Shown here one piece after another: positions 26,629 through 34,532 of a stretch of DNA of 64,000 nt. Made by a program: the position numbers and the translations under genes. Each line of letters opens with the position of its first letter. The first letter of the stretch is position 1. The stretch spans positions 62,001 to 126,000 of the forward strand of contig JAIQES010000002.1 in assembly GCA_020073705.1 (NCBI GenBank), in the 5' to 3' direction. Source of the stretch: Terriglobia bacterium. Its GTDB lineage: Bacteria > Acidobacteriota > Terriglobia > Acidiferrales > UBA7541. The notes below the pieces were generated by a model. The model was given only the letters and a program-made list of their open reading frames with translations. It had not been told where the DNA came from and made no database searches.

Positions 26629-26658
26629 TTGACAAATAAGTATTGCTTGTGCTAATCT
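26629..26658 (+). promoter_or_regulatory. Sigma-70-type promoter before a short terminated transcript
   Basis: TTGACA at 26629-26634, an 18-base spacer and TAATCT at 26653-26658. A strong hairpin and T-run follow within 60 bases. Confidence 0.6.
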
Positions 26659-26664
26659 TCTGCT

Positions 26665-26724
26665 CGCAGAAATATAGTCACCCGCCCTCGCCAGGAAATG
26701 GCTGCGGCGGGTGTTCCTGTTTTT
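26665..26724 (+). ncRNA. Candidate small RNA of about 60 nt
   Basis: From the predicted start to a terminator-like end. CACCCGCC (26679-26686) pairs with GGCGGGTG (26706-26713), an inner GCCA/TGGC stem closes a GGAAA loop, and the tail is TTCCTGTTTTT. It lies upstream of the first structural genes. Purely from promoter and fold; function unknown. Confidence 0.4.
26679..26724 (+). terminator. Rho-independent terminator-like hairpin
   Basis: Eight-base perfect GC-rich stem followed by a T-rich run. Confidence 0.6.
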
Positions 26725-26753
26725 AGGGACTTCTTGAAAAAGGCTTCTGAACC

Positions 26754-26839
26754 TGTCATTCCGAGCGTAGCGAGGAATCTCTCTTAGACAATAACCAAGA
26801 AAAGAGAGATTCCTCGTCGCGTCGCTCCTCGGAATGACG
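26754..26839. repeat. Family A element
   Basis: Arms TGTCATTCCGAGCGTAGCGA and the inverted CTCCTCGGAATGACG, spacer of about 30 bases; upstream of the first structural gene. Confidence 0.8.
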
Positions 26840-26977
26840 AGTCGCAAGAGTATTTCAGCAAACGGTTAGGGGCTTCCACCAGCGCCCAGGCCTCAAATGG
26901 TTTCTCAATTTGAAATTTCTTATTTTGAGAAATCCCCACCGCACCGCGATTCCGGATTTCCTCAGGAGGTTTTTCCC

Positions 26978-27349
26978 ATGCCCGCCTACAGTAATGCCAC
27001 GCCGCCGCTGGCACTTTTCCCCGGCGACGTCGGATTCAGCTTCAATGCCGAGACCTTTCCCGCCGACGGCACCGCCGGCGCGCAGTTTGCCGTGCCCGAA
27101 CCCGCGGGCCTGCCCGATCAGGGCCACACCGTGCGATGGCAGACGATCTTCGGTACCGCACCTTCGGCAATCAATATCCGCCTGCAGGGAGCGATGGCCG
27201 ATGTGGACGCGGAGTTTTCCGACATCGACACTTCCACGGCCACAACCGGGGAAGCGCGGACGGTGACAGGCGTGCGCGCACGATTCTTGCGCGTAAAGAA
27301 AGTGACGTCGAGTGGCGGAACGTCCCTGACCGCGAAGATTTTGCCGTAG
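26978..27349 (+). CDS. Phage structural-type protein of unknown function
   Basis: A 123-residue protein with AGGAGG 8 bases before the ATG. It has a beta-rich composition (PLALFPGDVGFSFNAETF, AINIRLQGAMADVDAEFSDID, GVRARFLRVKKV), like a small head-decoration or fibre accessory protein. Family not recognised. It is the first gene of the rightward structural block. Confidence 0.65.
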   Translation: MPAYSNATPPLALFPGDVGFSFNAETFPADGTAGAQFAVPEPAGLPDQGHTVRWQTIFGTAPSAINIRLQGAMADVDAEFSDIDTSTATTGEARTVTGVRARFLRVKKVTSSGGTSLTAKILP

Positions 27350-27425
27350 TCAGACGTGATTCGTGGATCGTGATTCGTAAAGAGATGCGGATCCCAAGGA
27401 TTAACCCGCGTGTGAGGGCTCTTGA

Positions 27426-27500
27426 GTAGCACAGACTTCAGTCTGTGCAGGGTCCTGAGTGGCTGAAAACCAAAACCGCACAGGCTGAAGCCTGTGCTAC
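27426..27500. repeat. Family B palindrome pair
   Basis: Left GACT/AGTC palindrome, right GGCT/AGCC palindrome, about 35 bases between them. Confidence 0.85.
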
Positions 27501-27532
27501 CAGCCGCATCCGGAGTGGCGGAAGACTCTGCG

Positions 27533-27697
27533 TCAGCCGGTCTTGCGACCACCGCCGCCGACGGAGTGCTTGCGCGATTCCCTTGCCTTCGTGAATTCTT
27601 CGGCGCCGTGCTGCATTAATTTTTTTCCGCCGAGACGGTCCAGGTTTCCGAGGAAGGCGTTCTTTTGGGGTTTCTTGGAGTTCTTTTTCTTAGCCAT
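27533..27697 (-). CDS. Small basic protein
   Basis: A 54-residue, lysine-rich protein starting AKKKNSKKPQKNAFLGNLDR and ending SVGGGGRKTG. The ATG at 27695-27697 is chosen over an upstream start because it gives the compact basic protein. Possibly nucleic-acid binding; no family recognised. It is read against the phage genes. Confidence 0.5.
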   Translation of the reverse strand: MAKKKNSKKPQKNAFLGNLDRLGGKKLMQHGAEEFTKARESRKHSVGGGGRKTG

Positions 27698-27754
27698 AGC
27701 TGCACAGTAATCGAATCCTCGGCGGACGTCAATTAGACAGATTTTCACATTCCC

Positions 27755-28075
27755 ATGGCCTCCAATCCAAATTACGTGAAGAAGCAGCTCGCGGTGGACA
27801 CCGTGTCGTGGACCGCCATCATCGCGGCAATTGATTGCATGGCCGTGGCGATCAAGAACTCGGCGCTGGTGGATCTCCGCATCCGCACCGATTCATCCGA
27901 CGCGACCACGCAAGACACGATTCCGGCAGGCAGCCTGGAAACGATTGTCGCGCCGCGCCACGATTCGGGCGTGCAGGACGGCGGGTCGGGTGCGCGATTT
28001 CTTGCGGGCGACACGATTGCGTACCTCCAGGCCGCGAGCGGCACGGGCCCCGCGCTGCTGACGTTTGTGCGCTGA
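27755..28075 (+). CDS. Phage structural-type protein of unknown function
   Basis: A 106-residue beta-rich protein (TVSWTAIIAAIDCMAVAIKN, LVDLRIRTDSSDATTQDTI, AGDTIAYLQAASGTGPALLTF). It resembles the small beta-sandwich proteins seen near phage head or fibre genes. No signal or membrane segment; no family recognised. Confidence 0.6.
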   Translation: MASNPNYVKKQLAVDTVSWTAIIAAIDCMAVAIKNSALVDLRIRTDSSDATTQDTIPAGSLETIVAPRHDSGVQDGGSGARFLAGDTIAYLQAASGTGPALLTFVR

Positions 28076-28116
28076 CGGCGCCGACGTCGCACAGGTCTTG
28101 CGGACAATGTAAATGC

Positions 28117-28139
28117 GCACAGACTAAAGTCTGTGCTAC
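28117..28139. repeat. Family B half element
   Basis: Single palindrome of the GACTAAAGTC type. A decayed partner may lie at about 28089. Confidence 0.7.
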
Positions 28140-28166
28140 TGAATCCGATTCACCCCCTCTGTATGT

Positions 28167-28269
28167 CGTCATTCCGAGCGGAGCGAGGAATCTCTCTGCG
28201 GGTTTACTCGTTTGGAAGGCAAATGCGAGGAGAGATTCCTCGGGCCGCAAACCGGCCCTCGGAATGACA
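28167..28269. repeat. Family A element
   Basis: Complete pair of arms with a GGCC-rich tip. With the flanking half family B copies it fills the gap between two structural genes. Confidence 0.8.
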
Positions 28270-28284
28270 GCGCAAGAGAAGCCG

Positions 28285-28308
28285 CGCACAGACTAAAGTC
28301 TGTGCTAC
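28285..28308. repeat. Family B half element
   Basis: Single palindrome GCACAGACTAAAGTCTGTGC. Confidence 0.7.
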
Positions 28309-28350
28309 GGACATCGTTTCACCACCCGGTATCCCCTTTCACGAGACAAC

Positions 28351-30543
28351 ATGCGAATCAAAATAATTGGCGAAAACAACTGCGCTCGCGCGACCCGGCA
28401 CCTGCTGCGGCAGGCGGGCTTTGCGGTGACCGAATTTCTTTCCGCTGAAGTCATCACGCAAGCACCGCACTCGGGTTACGCCATCACCATCGATCTCGCC
28501 CCGGCCCCTCACACCCCCACGGGGAGAACCCTCGGGGTGAACCCTGACCCCACCTCCAAGCCGGACGACTCCACGCACGGCCAACCCGCCACAGCCAACG
28601 AGGAAGCGTCGCCAGCACATGGAGGCGCTTCCTCGCCCACCGCTTTGTGTAGGAACACAGACTTGAGTCTGTGCAAGGGACAGGATGGGCCAAAAAGCAA
28701 GGGCGCACAGACTGAAGTCTGTGCTACTGGCCTCATCCATTTCGATTCAGTGGATAGCGCGCTGGAAGCGGCGATCTTACGGCACGTCACGCAGCTCGCT
28801 GTGACTCCGGTCGTGGTGGACCGCCCGGGCGGGGTAGTGCACTCCGAGCGCGAGGTGCGCATCGTCATCCCGCGCAGCGGCAATGCCAAGGCCGACGAAG
28901 CCGCGGCGGTGGCGGTCGAATTCGGCGTTTTGCGGGGATTACTCGACCTGACCTCGCCGCCTGCGCCCGCAGTTGCGGAGGACAAAGCAAGCCAAGGCGC
29001 GAGCGGAGGACGTAAGAAGTGGTGGATGTTCGGCATCGTGCTGCTCACCGGCTCGCTGCTGGCGCTCACCGGGAGCTTGCAGGCTTCGCCCCGGCTCGCC
29101 GTGAACGCTTCAGCGCGAGGCCTCAGCGCGAGCGCTCGCCGTGAACGGCGCGTAGTCGAGGGACGCGGCGCGGACGGCGCATTCCTGCACCTGGAAGCGG
29201 CGCTGGCTCCGGCGCAAGGACAATTCGGCACCGGACTGATGGACCTCGCGCTGATCGGGGGCGCGGCCGTGTCGAGTTCGCTCTACGACTCCGGCAACAC
29301 GGCGCTCAAGGTGAATTGCGTGGTGGGATGCGGCGCCGCATCGGGCTTCAGCGACAACGCGGCGTTCACGGCAGGCTCGACAGCAGTAAATAACATTTCA
29401 GCGGTATTCAATGATTCGATCACAGCGCTTACCATCGGCAATGCCGGCGCTCTTCGCTCTACTTCTGACCGTATGCTCTACGTCAATCTTGGCAAACTTG
29501 GGGGCACCGCTCTTTCTGGCGCTAACGTCGTTGATAGCGGCAATACCGCTTTTCGCGTCAATTGTGTTGTTGGGTGTTCCTCTTCCGCAGGGTTCACCGA
29601 CAATTCCGCCTTCACCGCCGGCGCGACCAGCGAGAGCAACGTCGGAGGCGTATTCAACGACGGGCTCGCGACGCTCTCCTCGGGCAACGCGGCCGCGGCG
29701 CGCATCACGGCGTCTCGCGCGCTGCACGTAAATTTGCGTAACGCTTCCGGCGCCGAAATCGGAACTTCGGGAGCGCCGATTCGCACTGATCCCACGGGCG
29801 CGACGACGCAGCCGGTTAGCGGAACGTTTTGGCAAGCCACTCAGCCTGTGAGCGGAACTTTTTGGCAAGCCACTCAGCCGGTAAGTATTGCCACTATGCC
29901 GACGACACCCGTGACAGGCACGTTTTGGCAGACGACTCAGCCCGTATCCTGGTCAGGGCAATCGGTTAGTCTTACTGGATCATGGCCCTATTCGGGAGCG
30001 CTCGGCACCGTTAGTCTTACTGGCAGCCTGCCTGGATTTGCCAGTACACCCGCAGTGAGTCTTAGTGGTTCCTGGCCTTACTCGGGGGCTTTGGGCACGG
30101 TCAGTCTCACCGGCACGCTCCCGGCCTTTGCGAGCACGCCGAGCGTGAAGGTCACTGACGGCGCCAACACGGCGGTCGTGGACCCCTGCAAGGGACAGAC
30201 GAAACTCTACGCCAGCATAAGTTTGACGGCAAACACGCAGCTTGTTACCGGAACTTCCGCAAAGAAAATCTATATCTGCTCGTTTCATATTGTGACGGCT
30301 TCGGCCGAGAACGTCGCACTGGTCGAGGGAACCGGCACGGTCTGCGGCACCGGCACCGCCGGAGTAGGTGGATTCGGTGGTTCAAGCGCAGCTACAGGCT
30401 GGAACTTCGCAGCCAACGGCGGCATAGCGATGGGGAACGGAGATTCCTCGATAGGCGCGGAAGGAACCAACGCCAACAATGTCTGCCTGCTGGTTTCCGG
30501 CTCGGGGCAAAAATCCGGCGGCTTTAGTTACGTGGTGCAATGA
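28351..30543 (+). CDS. Composite virion-surface-like protein with repeats
   Basis: A 730-residue protein in three parts. Residues 1-170 form a soluble domain, interrupted at about 100-129 by a translated family B pair (NTDLSLC ... QTEVCATG). A hydrophobic segment follows at about 224-242 (WMFGIVLLTGSLLALTGSLQ). The rest is a long Ala/Gly/Ser/Thr-rich part with two copies of a roughly 70-residue unit (DSGNTALKVNCVVGC and DSGNTAFRVNCVVGC) and short repeats (TQPVSGTFWQA; SLTGSWPYSGALGTV). The central helix looks like a signal peptide, so two genes may have been fused. The stop overlaps the next gene by ATGA. Confidence 0.65.
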   Translation: MRIKIIGENNCARATRHLLRQAGFAVTEFLSAEVITQAPHSGYAITIDLAPAPHTPTGRTLGVNPDPTSKPDDSTHGQPATANEEASPAHGGASSPTALCRNTDLSLCKGQDGPKSKGAQTEVCATGLIHFDSVDSALEAAILRHVTQLAVTPVVVDRPGGVVHSEREVRIVIPRSGNAKADEAAAVAVEFGVLRGLLDLTSPPAPAVAEDKASQGASGGRKKWWMFGIVLLTGSLLALTGSLQASPRLAVNASARGLSASARRERRVVEGRGADGAFLHLEAALAPAQGQFGTGLMDLALIGGAAVSSSLYDSGNTALKVNCVVGCGAASGFSDNAAFTAGSTAVNNISAVFNDSITALTIGNAGALRSTSDRMLYVNLGKLGGTALSGANVVDSGNTAFRVNCVVGCSSSAGFTDNSAFTAGATSESNVGGVFNDGLATLSSGNAAAARITASRALHVNLRNASGAEIGTSGAPIRTDPTGATTQPVSGTFWQATQPVSGTFWQATQPVSIATMPTTPVTGTFWQTTQPVSWSGQSVSLTGSWPYSGALGTVSLTGSLPGFASTPAVSLSGSWPYSGALGTVSLTGTLPAFASTPSVKVTDGANTAVVDPCKGQTKLYASISLTANTQLVTGTSAKKIYICSFHIVTASAENVALVEGTGTVCGTGTAGVGGFGGSSAATGWNFAANGGIAMGNGDSSIGAEGTNANNVCLLVSGSGQKSGGFSYVVQ
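28649..28730. repeat. Family B pair translated inside a gene
   Basis: Both palindromes are present and the reading frame stays open across them, adding about 28 residues to the 730-residue protein. Confidence 0.85.
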
Positions 30544-31367
30544 TGCGCCCTTCCCCTCAAAACTCGGGACAAGCGAGACTCAGGATGAACCGTTCACGGA
30601 GAACGTTCTCGGTGAACCGGCTGCTCCAACTCACTCTTCTCTGTCTGGTGGCTTCGGTGCCGGCAAGCGCCGCTTGTTCAGGTACCGCTCTTGGCGCGTT
30701 CACTTGCATTCAGGCGTGCAATAATTGGAGCTATTCCGGGACAACCATCACTTGCTCGTTTTCGTCGGCCTTGACCGCGGGCAGCGAAATTGTCGTTACC
30801 GGCCTTGCCTATGCCACAGAGACCAGCATGGTGTATAGCGGATGTTCTCTCACATTTTCTGACTTGGATGGAATCAAGTCCGGGGGCAGCGGATGGTTCA
30901 ACCAGGCTTGGGCTGCCAACAGCGGAACTGGCTCATGCACGGTCACGCTAACCGTAGGAACTTCCGCGAGCAAAGGAATCTTCGCGCTTGAGATCGGCGG
31001 CTCGAATCAAACTGTGGATGCCCATAGTTTGCGGTACGCCGGGACAGTGACGGCGGGCAATCCCATTACCCCCACCGCTATCACCACTGCCGTAGACGGC
31101 GATCTGATTATTGAGTTCGTCATAGATGTCACTGGTTCATCCGTCACGTATACGGCTGGCAGCGGAACGCTCTTTGTGCAGACAAGCGACTATTGGGCAG
31201 CGCAAGGCCAGATTCAAACCGCGCACGGATCAGTTACGCCAAATGTGACTGCAAGCGGCACGTACAACTTCTCGGCGGGAGCAATTGCCTTGGAGCCAAC
31301 CGGCGGTGGTGGTCCGCCAGCTTGCAAGCCGACGCTGACGCTGCTGGGCGTGGGGCGGTGCAATTGA
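30540..31367 (+). CDS. Secreted beta-rich protein
   Basis: A 275-residue protein beginning in the ATGA overlap with the previous gene; ATG 30585 is an alternative giving the signal sequence a normal N-terminus (LLQLTLLCLVASVPASA). The mature part is Gly/Ser/Thr-rich with paired cysteines (CSGTALGAFTCIQAC, CTVTLTV) and looks like an adhesive or fibre domain. The first codons run through a family C palindrome (GTTCACGGAGAACGTTCTC at about 30592). No family recognised. Confidence 0.65.
   Translation: MMRPSPQNSGQARLRMNRSRRTFSVNRLLQLTLLCLVASVPASAACSGTALGAFTCIQACNNWSYSGTTITCSFSSALTAGSEIVVTGLAYATETSMVYSGCSLTFSDLDGIKSGGSGWFNQAWAANSGTGSCTVTLTVGTSASKGIFALEIGGSNQTVDAHSLRYAGTVTAGNPITPTAITTAVDGDLIIEFVIDVTGSSVTYTAGSGTLFVQTSDYWAAQGQIQTAHGSVTPNVTASGTYNFSAGAIALEPTGGGGPPACKPTLTLLGVGRCN
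30592..30617. repeat. Family C palindrome
   Basis: GTTCACGGAGAACGTTCTC plus GGTGAAC, a near-perfect dyad lying in the coding start of the secreted protein. A related direct copy lies at about 31370-31411 after its stop. Confidence 0.6.
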
Positions 31368-31484
31368 CCCTGAGCCGCGAGGGTTCACCCTGAACGTTCT
31401 CCCTGAAGGGGATAAAGATTTTTGGGCCGAACTTCAAATCGCATAAGGATTCATCCGGAAGAGATTCATCCGGAAGGAGACAGC

Positions 31485-31889
31485 ATGGCAAACAAATTCG
31501 TTTCGTTCCTACAAAGCCTGGGCCGGGATTTTAAGGCAGGGCTCAGCAAGCTTGATCCGTTCGTGAAGAAAGCGATCTCGGTGGCGCAGGCGGCAGAGCC
31601 GGAAATCACGGCGCTGGACCCGGCCATTGGCACGATCTTCACGACCGTGGTTACGGTGGTTTCCTCGATCGAACAGAAGTTCGCGGCGATGGGGCAGCAG
31701 ACCGGAACAGGAGTGCAGAAGCTGGCCGAGGCCACGTCCATCCTCGCGCCGGTCGTGACCCAGGCGTTCACGGCGGCCGGCAAGGCGGCGGACCTGCCCA
31801 CCGTGCAGAACTACATCAGCGCGGTCGTGAATTTCCTGAACGCGATTCCAGCGACGCCCGCGCCAAGTTCAACTCCAGCCACGAGCTAA
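31485..31889 (+). CDS. Small phage helical protein
   Basis: A 134-residue, mostly helical protein (FVSFLQSLGRDFKAGLSKLD, PTVQNYISAVVNFLNAI) with a hydrophobic middle (IGTIFTTVVTVVSSI). The ATG at 31485 has GGAAGGAGA upstream; the open frame extends further but without a start signal. It could be a minor virion or membrane-acting protein. Family not recognised. Confidence 0.65.
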   Translation: MANKFVSFLQSLGRDFKAGLSKLDPFVKKAISVAQAAEPEITALDPAIGTIFTTVVTVVSSIEQKFAAMGQQTGTGVQKLAEATSILAPVVTQAFTAAGKAADLPTVQNYISAVVNFLNAIPATPAPSSTPATS

Positions 31890-31914
31890 GCAACGGCCGG
31901 GCTGGCTTCTAACA

Positions 31915-32078
31915 AGTTGCCGAAAAACTTTAATCGTTGTCATTCCGAGGCACGCTGCGTGCCGAGGAATCTCTCTTTTCTTGGTTTTTGAACAGAGAGA
32001 GATTCCTCGCTTCGCCTCGGCGCGAGGCCTCGGTGCGAGCGCTCGGAATGACATCCTAACCTAGTTTTTCCGCAAGCT
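31915..32078. repeat. Family A element, full copy
   Basis: Same long form as at 26.3 kb and 63.4 kb, including flanks (TTGCCGAAAAACTTT ... TTTTTCCGCAAGC). It separates the small helical protein from the terminase. Confidence 0.85.
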
Positions 32079-32167
32079 GAGAAGCCGCGACCCACAAGGC
32101 TTCGAGCATTTTTCTGCAAGCTGCTGAGCGCCCAGTTGGACAGGCGCTGCTGCCTGACCGATTACCC

Positions 32168-33646
32168 ATGCCATCCAAATCCAAGCCTGCGGTCCCCAAG
32201 CATGCCGACAAGCCCGAACGGTTCTTCAAATCTTTCAAGTATGGGCCCTTTGACCGGCAGAAAGAGTTTCACCATTCCGGCGCAAAATACCGGTTGTTTG
32301 GCGGGGCGGCAGGACCGGGAAAGACGAAGGCGCTGCTCTACGAGGCGATCCGTCAGGCCCACTTGCATCCTGGAGTGGACACGCTGCTGATGCGGCGGAC
32401 GTATCCGGAGCTGGAAGCTTCACTGCTCACTTATTTTCGCCGCGACGTGCCTCGCGAGCTATACGAGAAGTACAACGAGGCCAAGCACGTCGTTACGTGG
32501 CTGAACGGCTCGACGACGCGCTTTGCTTACTGCGACAGCGAAAACGATGTTTACCGCTATCAGGGCGCGGAATACCTTTTCATCGGCGTCGATGAGCTCA
32601 CGCACTTCACGCTGAAGCAGTGGCAGTTCCTCAGCAGCCGGAATCGCTGCAGCATCCGGAAGGCACGACCGTGCATGGCGGGTGCCACGAATCCCGGGAA
32701 CATCGGCCACGCCTGGGTGAAGGCGCTGTGGGTCGACCGGGTCCCCGCGCCGGGAATGGACCGGCCCGATCAGTACGACGCGGACGACTACGCGTTCATT
32801 CGCGCGACGATTGCCGATAATCCGCTGTTCAAGGACGACACGCAGTATCACAAGACGCTGGGGCAGCTCCCCGAAGCGCTGCGCCGCGCGTTCCTGGACG
32901 GCGAGTGGGACGTTTACGCGGGGCAATACTTCGACATTTTTGCGCCAGCGCGGCACACGGTGCGTCCCGAACAGGTGCAGCTCGATGCGTGGACTCCGCG
33001 CTGGATCTCGATTGACTGGGGATTCGAGCACCCCAGCGCGGTGTACTGGCACGCGACGCGCAGCGACGGCGTCGTGGTGACCTATCGCGAATTCGTGCAG
33101 AACCACCTCTCGCCGCGCATGCTCGCCGCGGCCATCGCGGAACGCAGCGTGGACCGCATGGGCCGCGCCGAGCGCGTCCGCGACGTGTATCTCTCGCCCG
33201 ACGCCTTCGCGCAACGCACCGCCGACGCGTCGATTGCCGAGCAACTCGGCGACGGGCTGGCCGCCGCGGGGTTGCCGCGTCCCGCGCCCGCCGACAATGA
33301 CCGCGTGGGGGGCTGGATGCTGATGTACCAGGCGCTCGAAAGCGATCACTGGCTGATCGCCGAGAATTGCACGCGCCTGATTGAGAACTTGCCGACGCTC
33401 ACGCGCGATCCCGCGAACGTCGAGGACACGCTGAAGTGCGACGGCGACGATCCCGCCGACGCCGCGCGGTACGGGCTGAAGTCGGCGCTCGAACCGGGCC
33501 GCGCGCCCGCCGATGTAGTCGCCGCCGAGCGCGTCACGGCCGTCGATCCGACTTCGCGCGCCATCTGGCTCAAGAAGTTTTCCGCCGAGGAGTCGCGTCG
33601 CCTCGTTCCGGTCATTCCGCGCCGCTGGAGGCCGAGCGGGTGGTAG
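32168..33646 (+). CDS. Phage terminase large subunit
   Basis: A 492-residue DNA-packaging motor. The ATPase half has the adenine/Walker A region FGGAAGPGKTKALL, Walker B YLFIGVDELTH, and the coupling motif AGATNPGN. The nuclease half starts with WISIDWGFEHPS (first metal-binding Asp) and has VYLSPDAF later. No small terminase subunit was identified upstream. The stop codon TAG directly abuts a family B repeat. Confidence 0.95.
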   Translation: MPSKSKPAVPKHADKPERFFKSFKYGPFDRQKEFHHSGAKYRLFGGAAGPGKTKALLYEAIRQAHLHPGVDTLLMRRTYPELEASLLTYFRRDVPRELYEKYNEAKHVVTWLNGSTTRFAYCDSENDVYRYQGAEYLFIGVDELTHFTLKQWQFLSSRNRCSIRKARPCMAGATNPGNIGHAWVKALWVDRVPAPGMDRPDQYDADDYAFIRATIADNPLFKDDTQYHKTLGQLPEALRRAFLDGEWDVYAGQYFDIFAPARHTVRPEQVQLDAWTPRWISIDWGFEHPSAVYWHATRSDGVVVTYREFVQNHLSPRMLAAAIAERSVDRMGRAERVRDVYLSPDAFAQRTADASIAEQLGDGLAAAGLPRPAPADNDRVGGWMLMYQALESDHWLIAENCTRLIENLPTLTRDPANVEDTLKCDGDDPADAARYGLKSALEPGRAPADVVAAERVTAVDPTSRAIWLKKFSAEESRRLVPVIPRRWRPSGW

Positions 33647-33718
33647 TAGCACAGACTTCAGTCTGTGCGGTTTTGGGTTGGCGATAGGAAAAGGCGCACA
33701 GGCTGAAGCCTGTGCTAC
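33646..33718. repeat. Family B palindrome pair
   Basis: Begins GTAGCACAG at the terminase stop codon and ends GTGCTAC. Confidence 0.88.
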
Positions 33719-33757
33719 TAGCGTAGCTGGCTGTCTTGCTGGATGAAAACCAAATGC

Positions 33758-33829
33758 GCACAGACTGAAGTCTGTGCGGCGTGTTGCATGGGCGAAAGGC
33801 AAGAGCGCACAGACTGAAGTCTGTGCTAC
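33758..33829. repeat. Family B palindrome pair at the RAYT stop codon
   Basis: Two GACTGAAGTC palindromes in direct orientation. The last TAG (minus strand) of this repeat is the stop codon of the RAYT gene. Confidence 0.88.
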
Positions 33830-34359
33830 TGAGTGCGCGACGCGCTCGACCAGGGCCATTCTTCCGGGGTTTGCACCCGGCCCGCTGCCACCGGATTCCG
33901 TTCGATGTAGGCGCGGATACGGTGCCATTGCGGTGTGTTGCGAATCCAGTGATCGAACGATTCGTCTTGCCAAAATCGCGTTCCAGTGAGACTTAGAATA
34001 CGGTTCGCCTCCCGCGCGGTCGCGCCCTTTATTATTTTTGTAATTCGGGCGATCGGGATTCTCGGCTCAAGCAGGACGTGGACGTGATTGGCCATGACGA
34101 CGTAGGCGTGGAGGCAAAACATCTCTTGCGCCTGTCCCCTGTGCAGAGCCGCGACGACGCATGTGGCGACACGCGGGTCCATCAGCCATACGGGACCGGC
34201 GGCAGCCAGATCCAGTGCGCGATCAAAACTCCGGAAACGCCTGCCGGCGGAATCGGGGATTTTGAGGTGCGCGGGAAGCGACCCATTCAGCCGCCACGTA
34301 ATGAAAACGTCTTTGCCAGCCGGCTGCCAGTGCGGAAGGTTTCGCACATAGTAGGTCAT
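33826..34359 (-). CDS. REP-associated tyrosine transposase (RAYT)
   Basis: A 177-residue Y1-type HUH transposase of the REP-associated subfamily (TnpA-REP). It begins with a typical LPHWQPAGKDVFITWRLNGS, has the metal-binding HUH motif in YVVMANHVHVLLEP, and the catalytic Tyr in IRAYIERNPVAAG. The ATG at 34357-34359 is chosen because the upstream part of the open frame is only translated REP sequence. The gene is flanked on both sides by family B pairs (33758-33829 and 34412-34486), the classical REPtron arrangement, which points to this enzyme as the mobiliser of family B. Confidence 0.92.
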   Translation of the reverse strand: MTYYVRNLPHWQPAGKDVFITWRLNGSLPAHLKIPDSAGRRFRSFDRALDLAAAGPVWLMDPRVATCVVAALHRGQAQEMFCLHAYVVMANHVHVLLEPRIPIARITKIIKGATAREANRILSLTGTRFWQDESFDHWIRNTPQWHRIRAYIERNPVAAGRVQTPEEWPWSSASRTQ

Positions 34360-34411
34360 TCTGCGGCGGGAGATTAACACGACCTGCGCGGGCAGACAAC
34401 AGCAAGTGGTG

Positions 34412-34486
34412 GTAGCACAGACTTCAGTCTGTGCGGGGTGCTGACTGGCGAAAAACCAAAACTGCACAGGCTGAAGCCTGTGCTAC
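34412..34486. repeat. Family B palindrome pair upstream of RAYT
   Basis: Left GACT/AGTC and right GGCT/AGCC palindromes with GTAG and CTAC ends. Confidence 0.88.
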
Positions 34487-34532
34487 CGTGCCAATATCGA
34501 ATCGTTAGAAGTAGAGCGGCCGCAGAAACGGC

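Noticed and set aside
32459-33973. 504-codon open frame opposite the terminase gene
   Set aside because: High-GC shadow of a well-supported terminase; composition is Arg/Ala-rich and has no motif.
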